DNA from: an uncultured Clostridia bacterium | GTDB lineage: Bacteria > Bacillota > Clostridia > Christensenellales > Borkfalkiaceae | Direction of reading: 5' to 3' | DNA: 18,918 nt | Assembly (NCBI GenBank): GCA_946627905.1 | Contig: CAMOVY010000005.1 | Span: forward strand, 1-18,918 | Shown here: positions 1 through 7,420 of the stretch, in pieces | Layout of the letters: each line of letters opens with the position of its first letter | How positions within the stretch are numbered: the first letter of the stretch is position 1 | The notes under the pieces: model-generated | Database searches by the model: none | Seen by the model: only the letters and a program-made list of their open reading frames with translations | What the model was told of the DNA's origin: nothing | Made by a program: the position numbers and the translations under genes

Positions 1-1304
1 TCCGCGCGGGAGGTCATCATACGGTAGGGTTCGTTTGTCCCTTTTGTAGTTAAATCGTCGATTAACACGCCTATATATCCGTCGTCCCGCGTTAAGATAA
101 ACGGTTCTTCCCCGCGGAGCGCTAAAGATGCGTTAAGCCCCGCGATAAGTCCTTGCGCTGCGGCTTCTTCGTACCCGCTCGTGCCGTTTATCTGCCCCGC
201 GGAATATAAGCCCTTTATCCGCTTATACTCCAAAGTCGGGTACAAATCGAGCGAATCTATACAGTCGTATTCTATGGCGTATGCGTAGCGCATTATTTCA
301 CAACGTTCCAAGCCCTTTACCGTGCGGTACATTGCCTTTTGCACGTCGTGCGGTAGCGAAGTCGAAAGCCCCTGCACGTAAATTTCGTTGGTGTCCGCAC
401 CTTCGGGCTCTAAAAAGAGTTGATGGCGGTCTTTATCGGAAAATCTTACGACCTTGTCTTCTATCGACGGGCAGTACCGCGGTCCTGTACCCTTAATCCG
501 CCCCGAATAGAGCGGCGAACGGTGTAAATTCGCGCGGATGATCTCGTGCGTTTTTTCGGTAGTGTAAGTAAGATAGCAAGGCGTTTGTTTTTCGGGCAAT
601 CTGTCCGTAAGGTAAGAAAAGGGGTAAACGTCCGTTTCGCCGTTCTGTATTTCGAGTTCCGAAAAGTCTATGGTGCGTTTATCCACTCTTGCGGGCGTAC
701 CCGTCTTAAACCGACGGACGTTAAAGCCCAAATCTATTAAATTCGCCGTCAAAAGGTTGGCGGGCGAAAATCCGTTAGGACCGGAAGAGCGCTGCCACTC
801 CCCCGCGATAACGCTGCCGTTTAAGTATACGCCCGTAGCGAGTATAGCGGCGCGACAGTTTATTACACCGCCGAACGCCGTTTTAACGCCGGACACCTGC
901 CCGTTTTCCGTTAAGATTTCCACCGCTTCGCCCTGTAAAATTTTAAGGTTAGGCGTTTCTTCAAGCGTTTTTTTCATAAGGCGGTGGTACAGGTTTTTGT
1001 CTTCCTGTCCGCGCAGGCTTTGCACCGCCGCGCCCTTGCCGCGGTTAAGCATACGGATTTGCAAAAGCGCTTTATCCGCGTTTACGCCCATTTCGCCGCC
1101 CAGCGCGTCGATTTCCCGCACTATCTGACCTTTAGCCGTGCCGCCTATGGACGGATTGCATGCCATAAAGGCTATGCTGTCCAGATTTAAAGTCAGCATA
1201 ACCGTTTTAAGCCCCGTTCGGGAAAGAGCAAGCGCGGCTTCTACACCCGCGTGCCCCGCGCCGACGACTACCGCGTCGCAAGTTTCTTCGATAAATTCAG
1301 TCAT
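1..1304 (-). CDS. mnmG: MnmG (GidA) tRNA uridine-5-carboxymethylaminomethyl modification enzyme, C-terminus cut by window edge
   Basis: This FAD-binding protein works with MnmE to put the carboxymethylaminomethyl group on U34 of certain tRNAs in the cytoplasm. The reading frame stays open from an ATG at 1302-1304 to the left edge, giving 434 residues of a family that is usually about 620-650. The N-terminus has the dinucleotide-binding motif GAGHAG (residues 15-20), followed by PSIGGTAKGQ (51-60). The family signature GPRYCPSIEDKVVRF lies near residues 272-287 and includes the conserved Cys. The frame reaches PYRMMTSRA at the edge, which is also characteristic. The gene lies 52 bp downstream of dnaA on the same strand, with a long stem-loop in the gap. 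No good Shine-Dalgarno is visible before the ATG. The identification is firm; the last third of the protein is outside the window. Confidence 0.97.
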   Translation of the reverse strand, partial: MTEFIEETCDAVVVGAGHAGVEAALALSRTGLKTVMLTLNLDSIAFMACNPSIGGTAKGQIVREIDALGGEMGVNADKALLQIRMLNRGKGAAVQSLRGQEDKNLYHRLMKKTLEETPNLKILQGEAVEILTENGQVSGVKTAFGGVINCRAAILATGVYLNGSVIAGEWQRSSGPNGFSPANLLTANLIDLGFNVRRFKTGTPARVDKRTIDFSELEIQNGETDVYPFSYLTDRLPEKQTPCYLTYTTEKTHEIIRANLHRSPLYSGRIKGTGPRYCPSIEDKVVRFSDKDRHQLFLEPEGADTNEIYVQGLSTSLPHDVQKAMYRTVKGLERCEIMRYAYAIEYDCIDSLDLYPTLEYKRIKGLYSAGQINGTSGYEEAAAQGLIAGLNASLALRGEEPFILTRDDGYIGVLIDDLTTKGTNEPYRMMTSRA

Positions 1305-1316
1305 ATCTTTTTTCGC

Positions 1317-1350
1317 TTTTACGCGGGGCGAAAACTCGTCCCGCGTAAAA
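1317..1350. repeat. Perfect stem-loop between dnaA and mnmG
   Basis: TTTTACGCGGG (1317-1327) pairs exactly with CCCGCGTAAAA (1340-1350). The stem can continue through GCGA/TCGT with one G-T pair, leaving loop AAAC. It fills most of the 52-bp gap. The T run is on the 5' side of the stem rather than after it on either strand, so it is not a standard Rho-independent terminator. It could be a processing or attenuation structure between dnaA and mnmG; that role is inferred. Confidence 0.7.
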
Positions 1351-1356
1351 CTCAGT

Positions 1357-2700
1357 TTATTGTTTTAATAGTTTTTTCTTTATATCGTTTATTTCGGTAT
1401 AAAGTTTAGTGTCGTTTTTCATTTGTTCGGCAATTTTATCGCGCGAATAAACGACCGTCGAATGGTCCCTGCCGCCCAGCAGTTGCCCTACCGTAATAAG
1501 CGGCAAATTCATCATATCCGTTATAAGATACATACAAACTTGGCGGGGTTCGACAAATTCTTTATTCTTCTTTTTACTGACAACGTCCGCTTTTGCTACC
1601 TTGTAGAAATCGCACACGCAGTTTATTATGTCTTCCGCCTGCAACTCTTCTTGCTTTTCGCCTGCGGACTCTTTCAGCGCTTCGTTAACTAGGTCTATCG
1701 TTATGGGGCGTTCGTGAAGTTTACTTGCAAACACGACTTTTGTAAGTTTACCGATTAACGTCCTTACGTCTTCCCCTTCCATTTCCGCTATATACGTTAA
1801 CACCTTTATGTCGACAAGGCACTTTTGCTCTTCGCTTTTTTTGCGAAGAATCGCGATACGCGTTTCTAAATCCGGCGGCTGAACGTCGGCAAACAATCCC
1901 CCTTCAAAACGCGTGCGTAAGCGGTCTTCTAAAACTTCTATTTCCTTGGGCGGGCGGTCGCAGGTCAAAACGACTTGCTTGTTTTGCATAACGAGTTCGT
2001 TAAACGTGTGGAAAAACTCCGTCTGTACGCCCTGTTTTTTGGCTAAAAACTGTACGTCGTCTATTAAAAGAACGTCTACGTTCCTGTACTTGTTTCTGAA
2101 ATCCGCGGGCGAAGCCTTGCCTTTCCCCAGACTTTCTATCATCTGGTTGGTGAACTGTTCGCAAGTGGCGTAAAGCACGTTTAAAGACGGCTTTTTTAAC
2201 TTTATGTAGTTGGCAATCGCCATTAAAATGTGCGTTTTGCCAAGTCCCGTGCCACCGTAAATGAAAAGCGGGTTATATGCTTCGAGCGGGTTTTCTGCAT
2301 TTTCCGCTACCGCTTTCGCCGCGGCGAAAATGAATTCGTTGGAAGGACCTACTACGAAAGAATCAAAAGTAAATTTCGGGTTTACGGGCGCGCCTTGCGT
2401 TTCGGCGGCGATAGCCGCTTCTTCGCCGAACTTGGACAGATAATCTTCTCTGCCGTTTGCGACGACGATAGAAAAATCGGAAATATCCGCGTTGCTTTTT
2501 TTCAATGCTTCGCAAATCTTGCCGCGCATTTTAGCCGAAACGGTGTCGGCAAAAAGTTTACTCGGCGTGCAAAGCACGATTTTATTCCCCACAACGTCCA
2601 CGGGGGTAAGTTGCGATATATACGTGTCGTAAGAAATGGAACTTACCGTTTTTTCGAGTTCGGGCAGGGAGGTTTTCCACAATATCTCATAACTTTCCAT
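1357..2700 (-). CDS. dnaA: DnaA chromosomal replication initiator
   Basis: DnaA is an AAA+ ATPase that binds DnaA boxes at oriC, opens the duplex and helps load the helicase. The 447-residue length is normal. The protein has an N-terminal domain I, a short linker around residues 80-110, Walker A GGTGLGKT (149-156), Walker B LLIDDVQF (211-218) and the domain IV DNA-binding signature RDHSTV (411-416). The ATG at 2698-2700 is preceded on the minus strand by AAAAGGA about 10 nt away. It is divergent from recF and is followed by mnmG. Unusually, no dnaN is next to it. A DnaA-box-like TTTTCCACA lies inside its 5' end at 2673-2681, which could serve autoregulation. Confidence 0.98.
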   Translation of the reverse strand: MESYEILWKTSLPELEKTVSSISYDTYISQLTPVDVVGNKIVLCTPSKLFADTVSAKMRGKICEALKKSNADISDFSIVVANGREDYLSKFGEEAAIAAETQGAPVNPKFTFDSFVVGPSNEFIFAAAKAVAENAENPLEAYNPLFIYGGTGLGKTHILMAIANYIKLKKPSLNVLYATCEQFTNQMIESLGKGKASPADFRNKYRNVDVLLIDDVQFLAKKQGVQTEFFHTFNELVMQNKQVVLTCDRPPKEIEVLEDRLRTRFEGGLFADVQPPDLETRIAILRKKSEEQKCLVDIKVLTYIAEMEGEDVRTLIGKLTKVVFASKLHERPITIDLVNEALKESAGEKQEELQAEDIINCVCDFYKVAKADVVSKKKNKEFVEPRQVCMYLITDMMNLPLITVGQLLGGRDHSTVVYSRDKIAEQMKNDTKLYTEINDIKKKLLKQ

Positions 2701-2731
2701 AAGGCGGTATCCTTTTAACGTATTTTTTCGT

Positions 2732-2760
2732 TTGCAATTAGGTAAATTTTATTATATAAT
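2732..2760 (+). promoter_or_regulatory. Predicted sigma-A-type promoter for recF
   Basis: TTGCAA (2732-2737) and TATAAT (2755-2760) are separated by exactly 17 nt in the dnaA-recF gap. Transcription would start near 2767, about 50 nt before the recF ATG. The same AT-rich stretch must hold the divergent dnaA promoter. On the minus strand TATTAT is preceded 16 nt upstream by TTGCTT, which is a weaker match. Confidence 0.6.
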
Positions 2761-2816
2761 AATTTTAAAATAAAATAAAGCAATTCGGGCAGTTTAACCG
2801 AAATTTTTTGTTTAAC

Positions 2817-3920
2817 ATGAAGATAAAGACTTTAACGCTTAAAAATTTCCGCAACTATTCGGGCGAAAAAATCGAGTTCGGCGGCGGCGTGAATATATTG
2901 ACGGGCGAAAACGCACAGGGCAAAACCAACGCGGCGGAAGCGGTGTTTTTTCTCTGTACGGGCTATTCCCCGCGCGCTAACCGCGATAAACTCGTAGTAA
3001 AATTCGGCGAAAATAGCGGCGAAATCGCGGGAGTAGCAGGCTCCCTTTACGGCGAAGTCTCTACAAGGATTGTTTTTTCCACAAGCGACAATAAGCGCAT
3101 GTTCGTAAACGGTGTGGAAGTGTTAAGGATAAGCGAACTTTTGGGCAATATCCACAGCGTGTTTTTTAATCCCGCCGAACTGAAACTCGTTCAGGAAAGT
3201 CCCGAAGACCGCCGCAGGTTTATGAATATATCCCTGTCGCAGATGTCTAAAAGTTATTTTCGTGCGCTGCAAAATTATAATAAAATTCTGGCGCAGAGAA
3301 ACAACCTGTTAAAGGATAGGGACGTAAGTTTAATCCGCGAAACGTTGCCCGTGTGGGACGCGGGATTATGCAAACACGCGGCGACGATAATTAAGGCTCG
3401 CAACGCCTTTTTAGCAGAACTTGCCCCCATTGCGGAAGAAAAGCACTCGCTTTTATCCGGCGGCAGAGAAACTCTTACAATGAAGACCGAAAGCGGCTAT
3501 TACGGTACTGAAGAAGAAATTGCCTACGCCCTATCGGAAGATTTAAAAACGGGTTTCGAGCGGGATTTACGGCTTGGCTTTACGGGCATAGGTCCGCACC
3601 GCGACGATATTAAGTTTATGCTAAACGGCGAAGACGCGCGTGTTTTCGGTTCGCAAGGACAGCAAAGAACGATAGCGTTATCTCTTAAACTTGCGGAAGC
3701 GGAAACGTTTAAAACGCGGTTCGGCGAATATCCCGTACTTATATTAGACGACGTGTTGTCCGAACTCGACAAATCCCGCCAGCAAAAACTTATTGCGGCG
3801 GTAAAGGATATACAGACTATATTCACGGCAACAGCCGTTCCCCGTGCTATATTTAAAGGCACGCCCTATCGCCACATAACGATAAAAAGCGGCGCAATAA
3901 AATCGGTAAAAGATTATTAA
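2817..3920 (+). CDS. recF: RecF DNA repair and replication-gap protein
   Basis: RecF is an SMC-like ATPase that binds gapped DNA and, with RecO and RecR, helps load RecA. From the ATG at 2817 the protein has 367 residues, the usual length. It begins MKIKTLTLKNFRNY, the canonical RecF N-terminus. A TTG at 2808 in the same frame would add only three residues. Visible motifs are Walker A GENAQGKTN near residues 30-38, the RecF segment FNPAELKLVQESPEDRRRF, the ABC-type signature GSQGQQRT and Walker B PVLILDDVLSELD. No Shine-Dalgarno is obvious upstream. The gene is divergent from dnaA, and dnaN is not between them. Two hairpins follow its stop codon. Confidence 0.97.
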   Translation: MKIKTLTLKNFRNYSGEKIEFGGGVNILTGENAQGKTNAAEAVFFLCTGYSPRANRDKLVVKFGENSGEIAGVAGSLYGEVSTRIVFSTSDNKRMFVNGVEVLRISELLGNIHSVFFNPAELKLVQESPEDRRRFMNISLSQMSKSYFRALQNYNKILAQRNNLLKDRDVSLIRETLPVWDAGLCKHAATIIKARNAFLAELAPIAEEKHSLLSGGRETLTMKTESGYYGTEEEIAYALSEDLKTGFERDLRLGFTGIGPHRDDIKFMLNGEDARVFGSQGQQRTIALSLKLAEAETFKTRFGEYPVLILDDVLSELDKSRQQKLIAAVKDIQTIFTATAVPRAIFKGTPYRHITIKSGAIKSVKDY

Positions 3921-3925
3921 AACAA

Positions 3926-3958
3926 TTATAGCGCAAACAAAAATTGTTTGCGCTATAA
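3926..3958. terminator. Long hairpin after recF, possible bidirectional terminator
   Basis: TATAGCGCAAACAA (3927-3940) and TTGTTTGCGCTATA (3944-3957) form a perfect 14-bp stem with loop AAA, plus one flanking T-A pair. It lies just after the recF stop in the recF/yyaC convergent gap. It is followed on the plus strand by a short TTTTT run after a few bases. A similar hairpin with TAGCGCAAA arms lies at 5106-5132. Confidence 0.55.
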
Positions 3959-3973
3959 GGTAATTTTTAAAGG

Positions 3974-4005
3974 AATAACCGTTTAAATTTAGGCGGTTAT
4001 TTTTT
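3974..4005 (+). terminator. Rho-independent terminator for recF
   Basis: AATAACCG (3974-3981) pairs with CGGTTATT (3994-4001) and runs into a stretch of T residues on the plus strand. It overlaps the 3' end of the convergent yyaC-like gene, whose TAA stop is inside the loop. Confidence 0.6.
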
Positions 4006-4570
4006 TGTTTTCGTAGGCGGATAAAAACTTTTCTATGCCGTTCGAGATTTTTTCTGCCATTTTATAGATTAAGTTTAATCGTGTTAAATTAAACAAATTG
4101 TAGTTCTGTAAAGACTTTCCCGCGACTACCCCTATTATACTGCAATCCCCTATTACCCCCAAATTTTTATCTACCCCAAGCCCCGGCTTTAATCCTTTAT
4201 CGGAAACTTTTATAAGTCCTATATCTTCGCTGTTTCCGACGGCGGCGTCTACCGCGATTATAAAACTGTTTGGGTGCAATATTTTTAAATGACTTTTAGC
4301 GCAAGCAATTTCTTTTGCGGTGATGGGCGAATTTAACGTGCCGTATACGTACGCAGGGGCATTTTTATTTATAAGCATAGTGCCGACAAGCGGACCTAAA
4401 CTATCCCCCAGCACCAAATCGCTGCCGATACAGACTATAAGCGGTTTTTTATCTTTAACGTTGCACGTGCTTAACGCGTTCCCTATAGCTTCCCCCGAAA
4501 ATTCGTGAAAAGTGTTGAAAGAGTAGGTTTCCGTATTTTTATTTATTGCGTAAATTTCAGACTGCTTCAT
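3989..4570 (-). CDS. yyaC: YyaC-like DUF1256 putative spore protease
   Basis: This family (DUF1256, sporulation protein YyaC) has a hydrogenase-maturation-protease-like fold related to the germination protease. It is found near spo0J in Bacillus. The 193 residues contain IGSDLVLGDSLGP (48-60), VDAAVG (107-112) and KPGLGVDKNLGVIGDCSI (about 128-145), the conserved glycine/aspartate blocks of the family. The ATG at 4568-4570 has AAAGGA about 8 nt upstream on the minus strand. It is convergent with recF and reads away from the parS region. Its presence suggests a spore-forming lineage or one descended from spore formers. Family assignment is confident; the substrate is not known from sequence. 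Confidence 0.88.
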   Translation of the reverse strand: MKQSEIYAINKNTETYSFNTFHEFSGEAIGNALSTCNVKDKKPLIVCIGSDLVLGDSLGPLVGTMLINKNAPAYVYGTLNSPITAKEIACAKSHLKILHPNSFIIAVDAAVGNSEDIGLIKVSDKGLKPGLGVDKNLGVIGDCSIIGVVAGKSLQNYNLFNLTRLNLIYKMAEKISNGIEKFLSAYENKKITA

Positions 4571-4764
4571 ATTTTTTCCTTTGGAACGATTATTGCCGTT
4601 TTTATTTTTTTAATACCTTTTTACGGGAAAAAGCGTTTTTCTCACACAGAATACCGATTATTTTTGCCGACAAAAATTTTACTCTATTCTGTCTCACGGC
4701 GTTAAAATGACAATTTTTAAATGCCGCTTTTAACCCGTATTTTGTCAAAACTCGTCCCTTATTT

Positions 4765-4780
4765 TGTTCCACGTGGAACA
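4765..4780. promoter_or_regulatory. parS: parS site 1 (ParB binding)
   Basis: TGTTCCACGTGGAACA is a perfect 16-bp palindrome. It matches the bacterial parS consensus with CC/GG in place of TT/AA, a known tolerated variant. ParB would nucleate here; parA and parB lie about 2.7-4.4 kb to the right. Confidence 0.92.
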
Positions 4781-4799
4781 GGGGAGTTTAAACAAATTG

Positions 4800-4815
4800 T
4801 GTTTCACGTGAAACG
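4800..4815. promoter_or_regulatory. parS: parS site 2 (ParB binding)
   Basis: TGTTTCACGTGAAACG matches the consensus parS at 15 of 16 positions; only the last base differs. It lies 35 bp after site 1. Confidence 0.92.
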
Positions 4816-4990
4816 TAGATTTTTAAATATTTTATTTTTTAGTATAATTTTTACGTGTTTTTGCTTATTTTAACAATAAATTTTAAAAATCCTATTTAGC
4901 GCCACACATTTTTAACAAGTGTTTATAAAATAAAAATCATTTGAAAGATGTAAAAATATTAAAAACTTTCTTTGTCCTATGAAAAATCGC

Positions 4991-5006
4991 TGTTTCACGT
5001 GAAACA
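4991..5006. promoter_or_regulatory. parS: parS site 3 (ParB binding)
   Basis: TGTTTCACGTGAAACA is the exact consensus parS palindrome. It lies 191 bp after site 2 and completes a cluster of three in one intergenic region. Confidence 0.95.
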
Positions 5007-5105
5007 TTTATAATAAGTAAAGAGAGTGGTTTTATAGGTGGAGAGTACGAACAAAAAGCGGTTTTGGTTTAAGTAATTTTATGAAAAACAGTAAAAAAAT
5101 AATTT

Positions 5106-5132
5106 TAGCGCAAAAAATTATTTTTTGCGCTA
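5106..5132. terminator. Hairpin in the parS region, terminator-like on both strands
   Basis: TAGCGCAAAAAA (5106-5117) pairs perfectly with TTTTTTGCGCTA (5121-5132) around a TTA loop. The arms resemble those of the hairpin after recF. No gene is seen immediately upstream, so it may end an unseen short RNA, insulate ftsH, or act structurally. Confidence 0.5.
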
Positions 5133-5176
5133 TTAAAAACGCAACAATTAAATATTGCTAAAACGCTATAATTATA

Positions 5177-5205
5177 TTGTATTTTTTTTAAAATAAGTGT
5201 ATAAT
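5177..5205 (+). promoter_or_regulatory. Predicted sigma-A-type promoter for ftsH
   Basis: TTGTAT (5177-5182) and TATAAT (5200-5205) are 17 nt apart. Initiation near 5212 would leave a leader of about 55 nt before the ftsH start. An AGTGTATAA DnaA-box-like sequence overlaps the -10 element. Confidence 0.65.
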
Positions 5206-5266
5206 AATATTATACGAAAATCAGAATTATACGGTTTTTGGTAGCAAATAAAAGGAGAAATGAATT

Positions 5267-7357
5267 TTGGCTGGAAAAAAATCAAGACTTATATGGATAA
5301 TTATCGGCGCGATAATCATTGTCGTTGCGGCTTTATCCGTTTATAATTGCGCTAATAAGGGGGTATCGGTTGACGTTTCCGATTTTAAAGAGATAATTAC
5401 CGTTATGGGCGATAAAAACCCTAACGCAAACACTCTTTCTAAAACGGATTTTGAAGCGATTACCGATAACGTAGTGGTTGATAAGGTAAAATCGCTTGGA
5501 AAAACTTATAACTCTATCAGTATCGAAGGGGTAAATTTCGACAGTTATAATTTTTCTTTCGTAATCGTAATGAAATACGGCGGAAATACTATAAGTCCTA
5601 CGGTGTCTTTTTCTTCCACTTACGGCAGAACGAATATGGAAGAATACGAGGGGCTGTTGGATAGTGCGGGAATTAAGTATTCTTACGACGACCCGAACGC
5701 GGGTTCTATCTGGAGTTCTCTGTTGCCGCTCTTCGGTTCGCTCTTAATTGCGATAATATTCTTCGTGCTTATTATGCAAACGCAGGGCGGAACGAAAGGC
5801 GCTATGAATTTCGCCAAAACCAACGCACGCATAAACCATAATATAAAAGTAAGGTTTTCCGACGTTGCCGGCGCGGAAGAAGAAAAGGCGGAACTTGCGG
5901 AAGTCGTGGATTTTCTTAAAAATCCCGCCAAGTTCTCTACGCTTGGTGCGCGTATTCCTAAAGGCGTGCTTTTAGTAGGTCCTCCCGGAACGGGTAAAAC
6001 GCTGTTCGCGAAAGCCGTTGCGGGCGAAGCGGGTGTGCCGTTCTTCTCGATAAGCGGCTCTGACTTCGTGGAAATGTTCGTCGGCGTGGGCGCGTCAAGG
6101 GTGAGAGACCTTTTCGACGTCGCTAAAAAGAATATGCCGTGCATAGTGTTTATAGACGAAATCGACGCGGTCGGTCGTCAGCGCGGAACGGGTATGGGCG
6201 GCGGACACGACGAACGCGAACAGACGCTTAACCAACTGCTCGTTCAGATGGACGGGTTCGAGACTAACGACGGCATTATAGTAATGGCGGCGACCAACCG
6301 CGCGGATATATTAGACCCCGCGCTTATGCGCCCCGGCAGGTTCGACAGACAAATTTTCGTAAACGTTCCCGACGTGCGCGGGCGTGAAGCGATATTAAAA
6401 GTGCACGCGCGCAATAAGCCGTTAGCGCCAGACGTCAACTTTAAGACGGTAGCGCGTATGACGAGCGGGTTTTCTGGCGCAGACCTTGAAAACCTTTTGA
6501 ACGAAGCGGCGATACTCGCGGCGCGCGAAAACAGGAAATTTATTACCAACAAGGATTTATACGAAGGCATCAACAAGGTTCTTTTAGGGCCGCAGAAGAA
6601 ATCTCGCCTTATAACCGAAACGGATAAGCGCATTACCGCGTATCACGAAGCGGGGCACGCAATTTTAGCTAGGCTGTTGCCGCATTGCGACCCCGTGCAC
6701 GAAGTTTCGATTATTCCGCGCGGGCAGGCGGCGGGCTACACGATGACACGCCCCGATAACGACGACAACCACCTGACTAAAGCCAAACTGTTAGACGATA
6801 TTGTTATGACTTTGGGCGGCAGGGTTGCCGAAGAACTTATTATAAAGGATATATCCGCGGGTGCTTCGGGCGATATTCAGGCGGTAAGTAAGCGCGCGAG
6901 ATATATGGTCAGCGAGTGGGGTATGAGCGAAGTCGTCGGTCCTATTTCCTACGCTTCGGATAAAGAAATATTTATCGGGCGGGATATGGCGTCGCACGTT
7001 TCCTACAGCGAAGCGACCGCGGCGGTAATCGACGAAGAAGTGCAGAAAATCATAATGACAGCACTCGATAAGGCGCGTAAACTCCTGAAAGACAACAAAG
7101 GACTGCTTGACACTATGGCGCGCGTTTTGGTCGAAAGAGAAACCATATTCTCCGAAGAAGTGGATATGATAATGGAAGGAAAAACCGCCGACGAAGTTAT
7201 AGCGTTTATGGACGAAAACGAACGTACGCTTTCGCAGAACCCGTTTGCGAGAAAAGCGGGACCCGACGCTGTTAAAGAGTACGAGAAGAAGTCGGAAAAG
7301 GACGTTGGCGCGGACGAAAAATCCGAAAACCCGAAAGACGATAAGAAAGGCGAATAA
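5267..7357 (+). CDS. ftsH: FtsH ATP-dependent membrane zinc metalloprotease
   Basis: FtsH is a hexameric AAA+ protease in the cytoplasmic membrane that degrades misfolded membrane proteins and some regulators. The 696 residues show TM1 (about 8-25), an extracytoplasmic domain, TM2 (about 149-170), Walker A GPPGTGKT (238-245), Walker B FIDEID (295-300), the arginine-finger region MRPGRFDR near 354-361, and the zinc site HEAGH (460-464). The C-terminal tail is charged. The start must be TTG at 5267: an in-frame TGA lies two codons upstream and the next Met is beyond TM1. AAAGGAG lies about 10 nt before it. An out-of-frame ATG at 5260 overlaps this start. It heads the parAB-containing rightward gene group, an uncommon location for ftsH. 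Confidence 0.97.
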   Translation: MAGKKSRLIWIIIGAIIIVVAALSVYNCANKGVSVDVSDFKEIITVMGDKNPNANTLSKTDFEAITDNVVVDKVKSLGKTYNSISIEGVNFDSYNFSFVIVMKYGGNTISPTVSFSSTYGRTNMEEYEGLLDSAGIKYSYDDPNAGSIWSSLLPLFGSLLIAIIFFVLIMQTQGGTKGAMNFAKTNARINHNIKVRFSDVAGAEEEKAELAEVVDFLKNPAKFSTLGARIPKGVLLVGPPGTGKTLFAKAVAGEAGVPFFSISGSDFVEMFVGVGASRVRDLFDVAKKNMPCIVFIDEIDAVGRQRGTGMGGGHDEREQTLNQLLVQMDGFETNDGIIVMAATNRADILDPALMRPGRFDRQIFVNVPDVRGREAILKVHARNKPLAPDVNFKTVARMTSGFSGADLENLLNEAAILAARENRKFITNKDLYEGINKVLLGPQKKSRLITETDKRITAYHEAGHAILARLLPHCDPVHEVSIIPRGQAAGYTMTRPDNDDNHLTKAKLLDDIVMTLGGRVAEELIIKDISAGASGDIQAVSKRARYMVSEWGMSEVVGPISYASDKEIFIGRDMASHVSYSEATAAVIDEEVQKIIMTALDKARKLLKDNKGLLDTMARVLVERETIFSEEVDMIMEGKTADEVIAFMDENERTLSQNPFARKAGPDAVKEYEKKSEKDVGADEKSENPKDDKKGE

Positions 7358-7420
7358 TAGCGGTTAGCGGTCAATAAGTTAAGACCTGTATGCAAAATCA
7401 AGCAAAAGAGAGAATTAAAA

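Larger units (their letters stand above)
4571..5266. other. Gene-free AT-rich segment with parS sites, candidate origin region
   Basis: No convincing gene is found in these ~700 bp. The segment is strongly AT-rich, with runs of A and T, and holds three parS palindromes, a long hairpin and the ftsH promoter. Genes on both sides (yyaC leftwards, ftsH rightwards) are transcribed away from it. DnaA-box matches are poor: TGTTTATAA at 4920-4928 and AGTGTATAA at 5196-5204 each differ from the TGTGNATAA consensus at one position. It could contain oriC or only the centromere-like parS cluster; the dnaA-recF gap is the alternative origin site. Confidence 0.5.

Noticed and set aside
2230..2718. 162-codon plus-strand frame antisense to dnaA
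   Set aside because: dnaA has all family motifs on the opposite strand; the antisense protein shows no recognisable features.
4448..4470. GCACGTGC inside yyaC as a fourth parS
   Set aside because: It shares the CACGTG core only; the flanking bases do not match TGTTTC/GAAACA.
4505..4705. 66-codon plus-strand frame at the yyaC start
   Set aside because: It mostly overlaps yyaC in antisense and the AT-rich leader, with no ribosome binding site.
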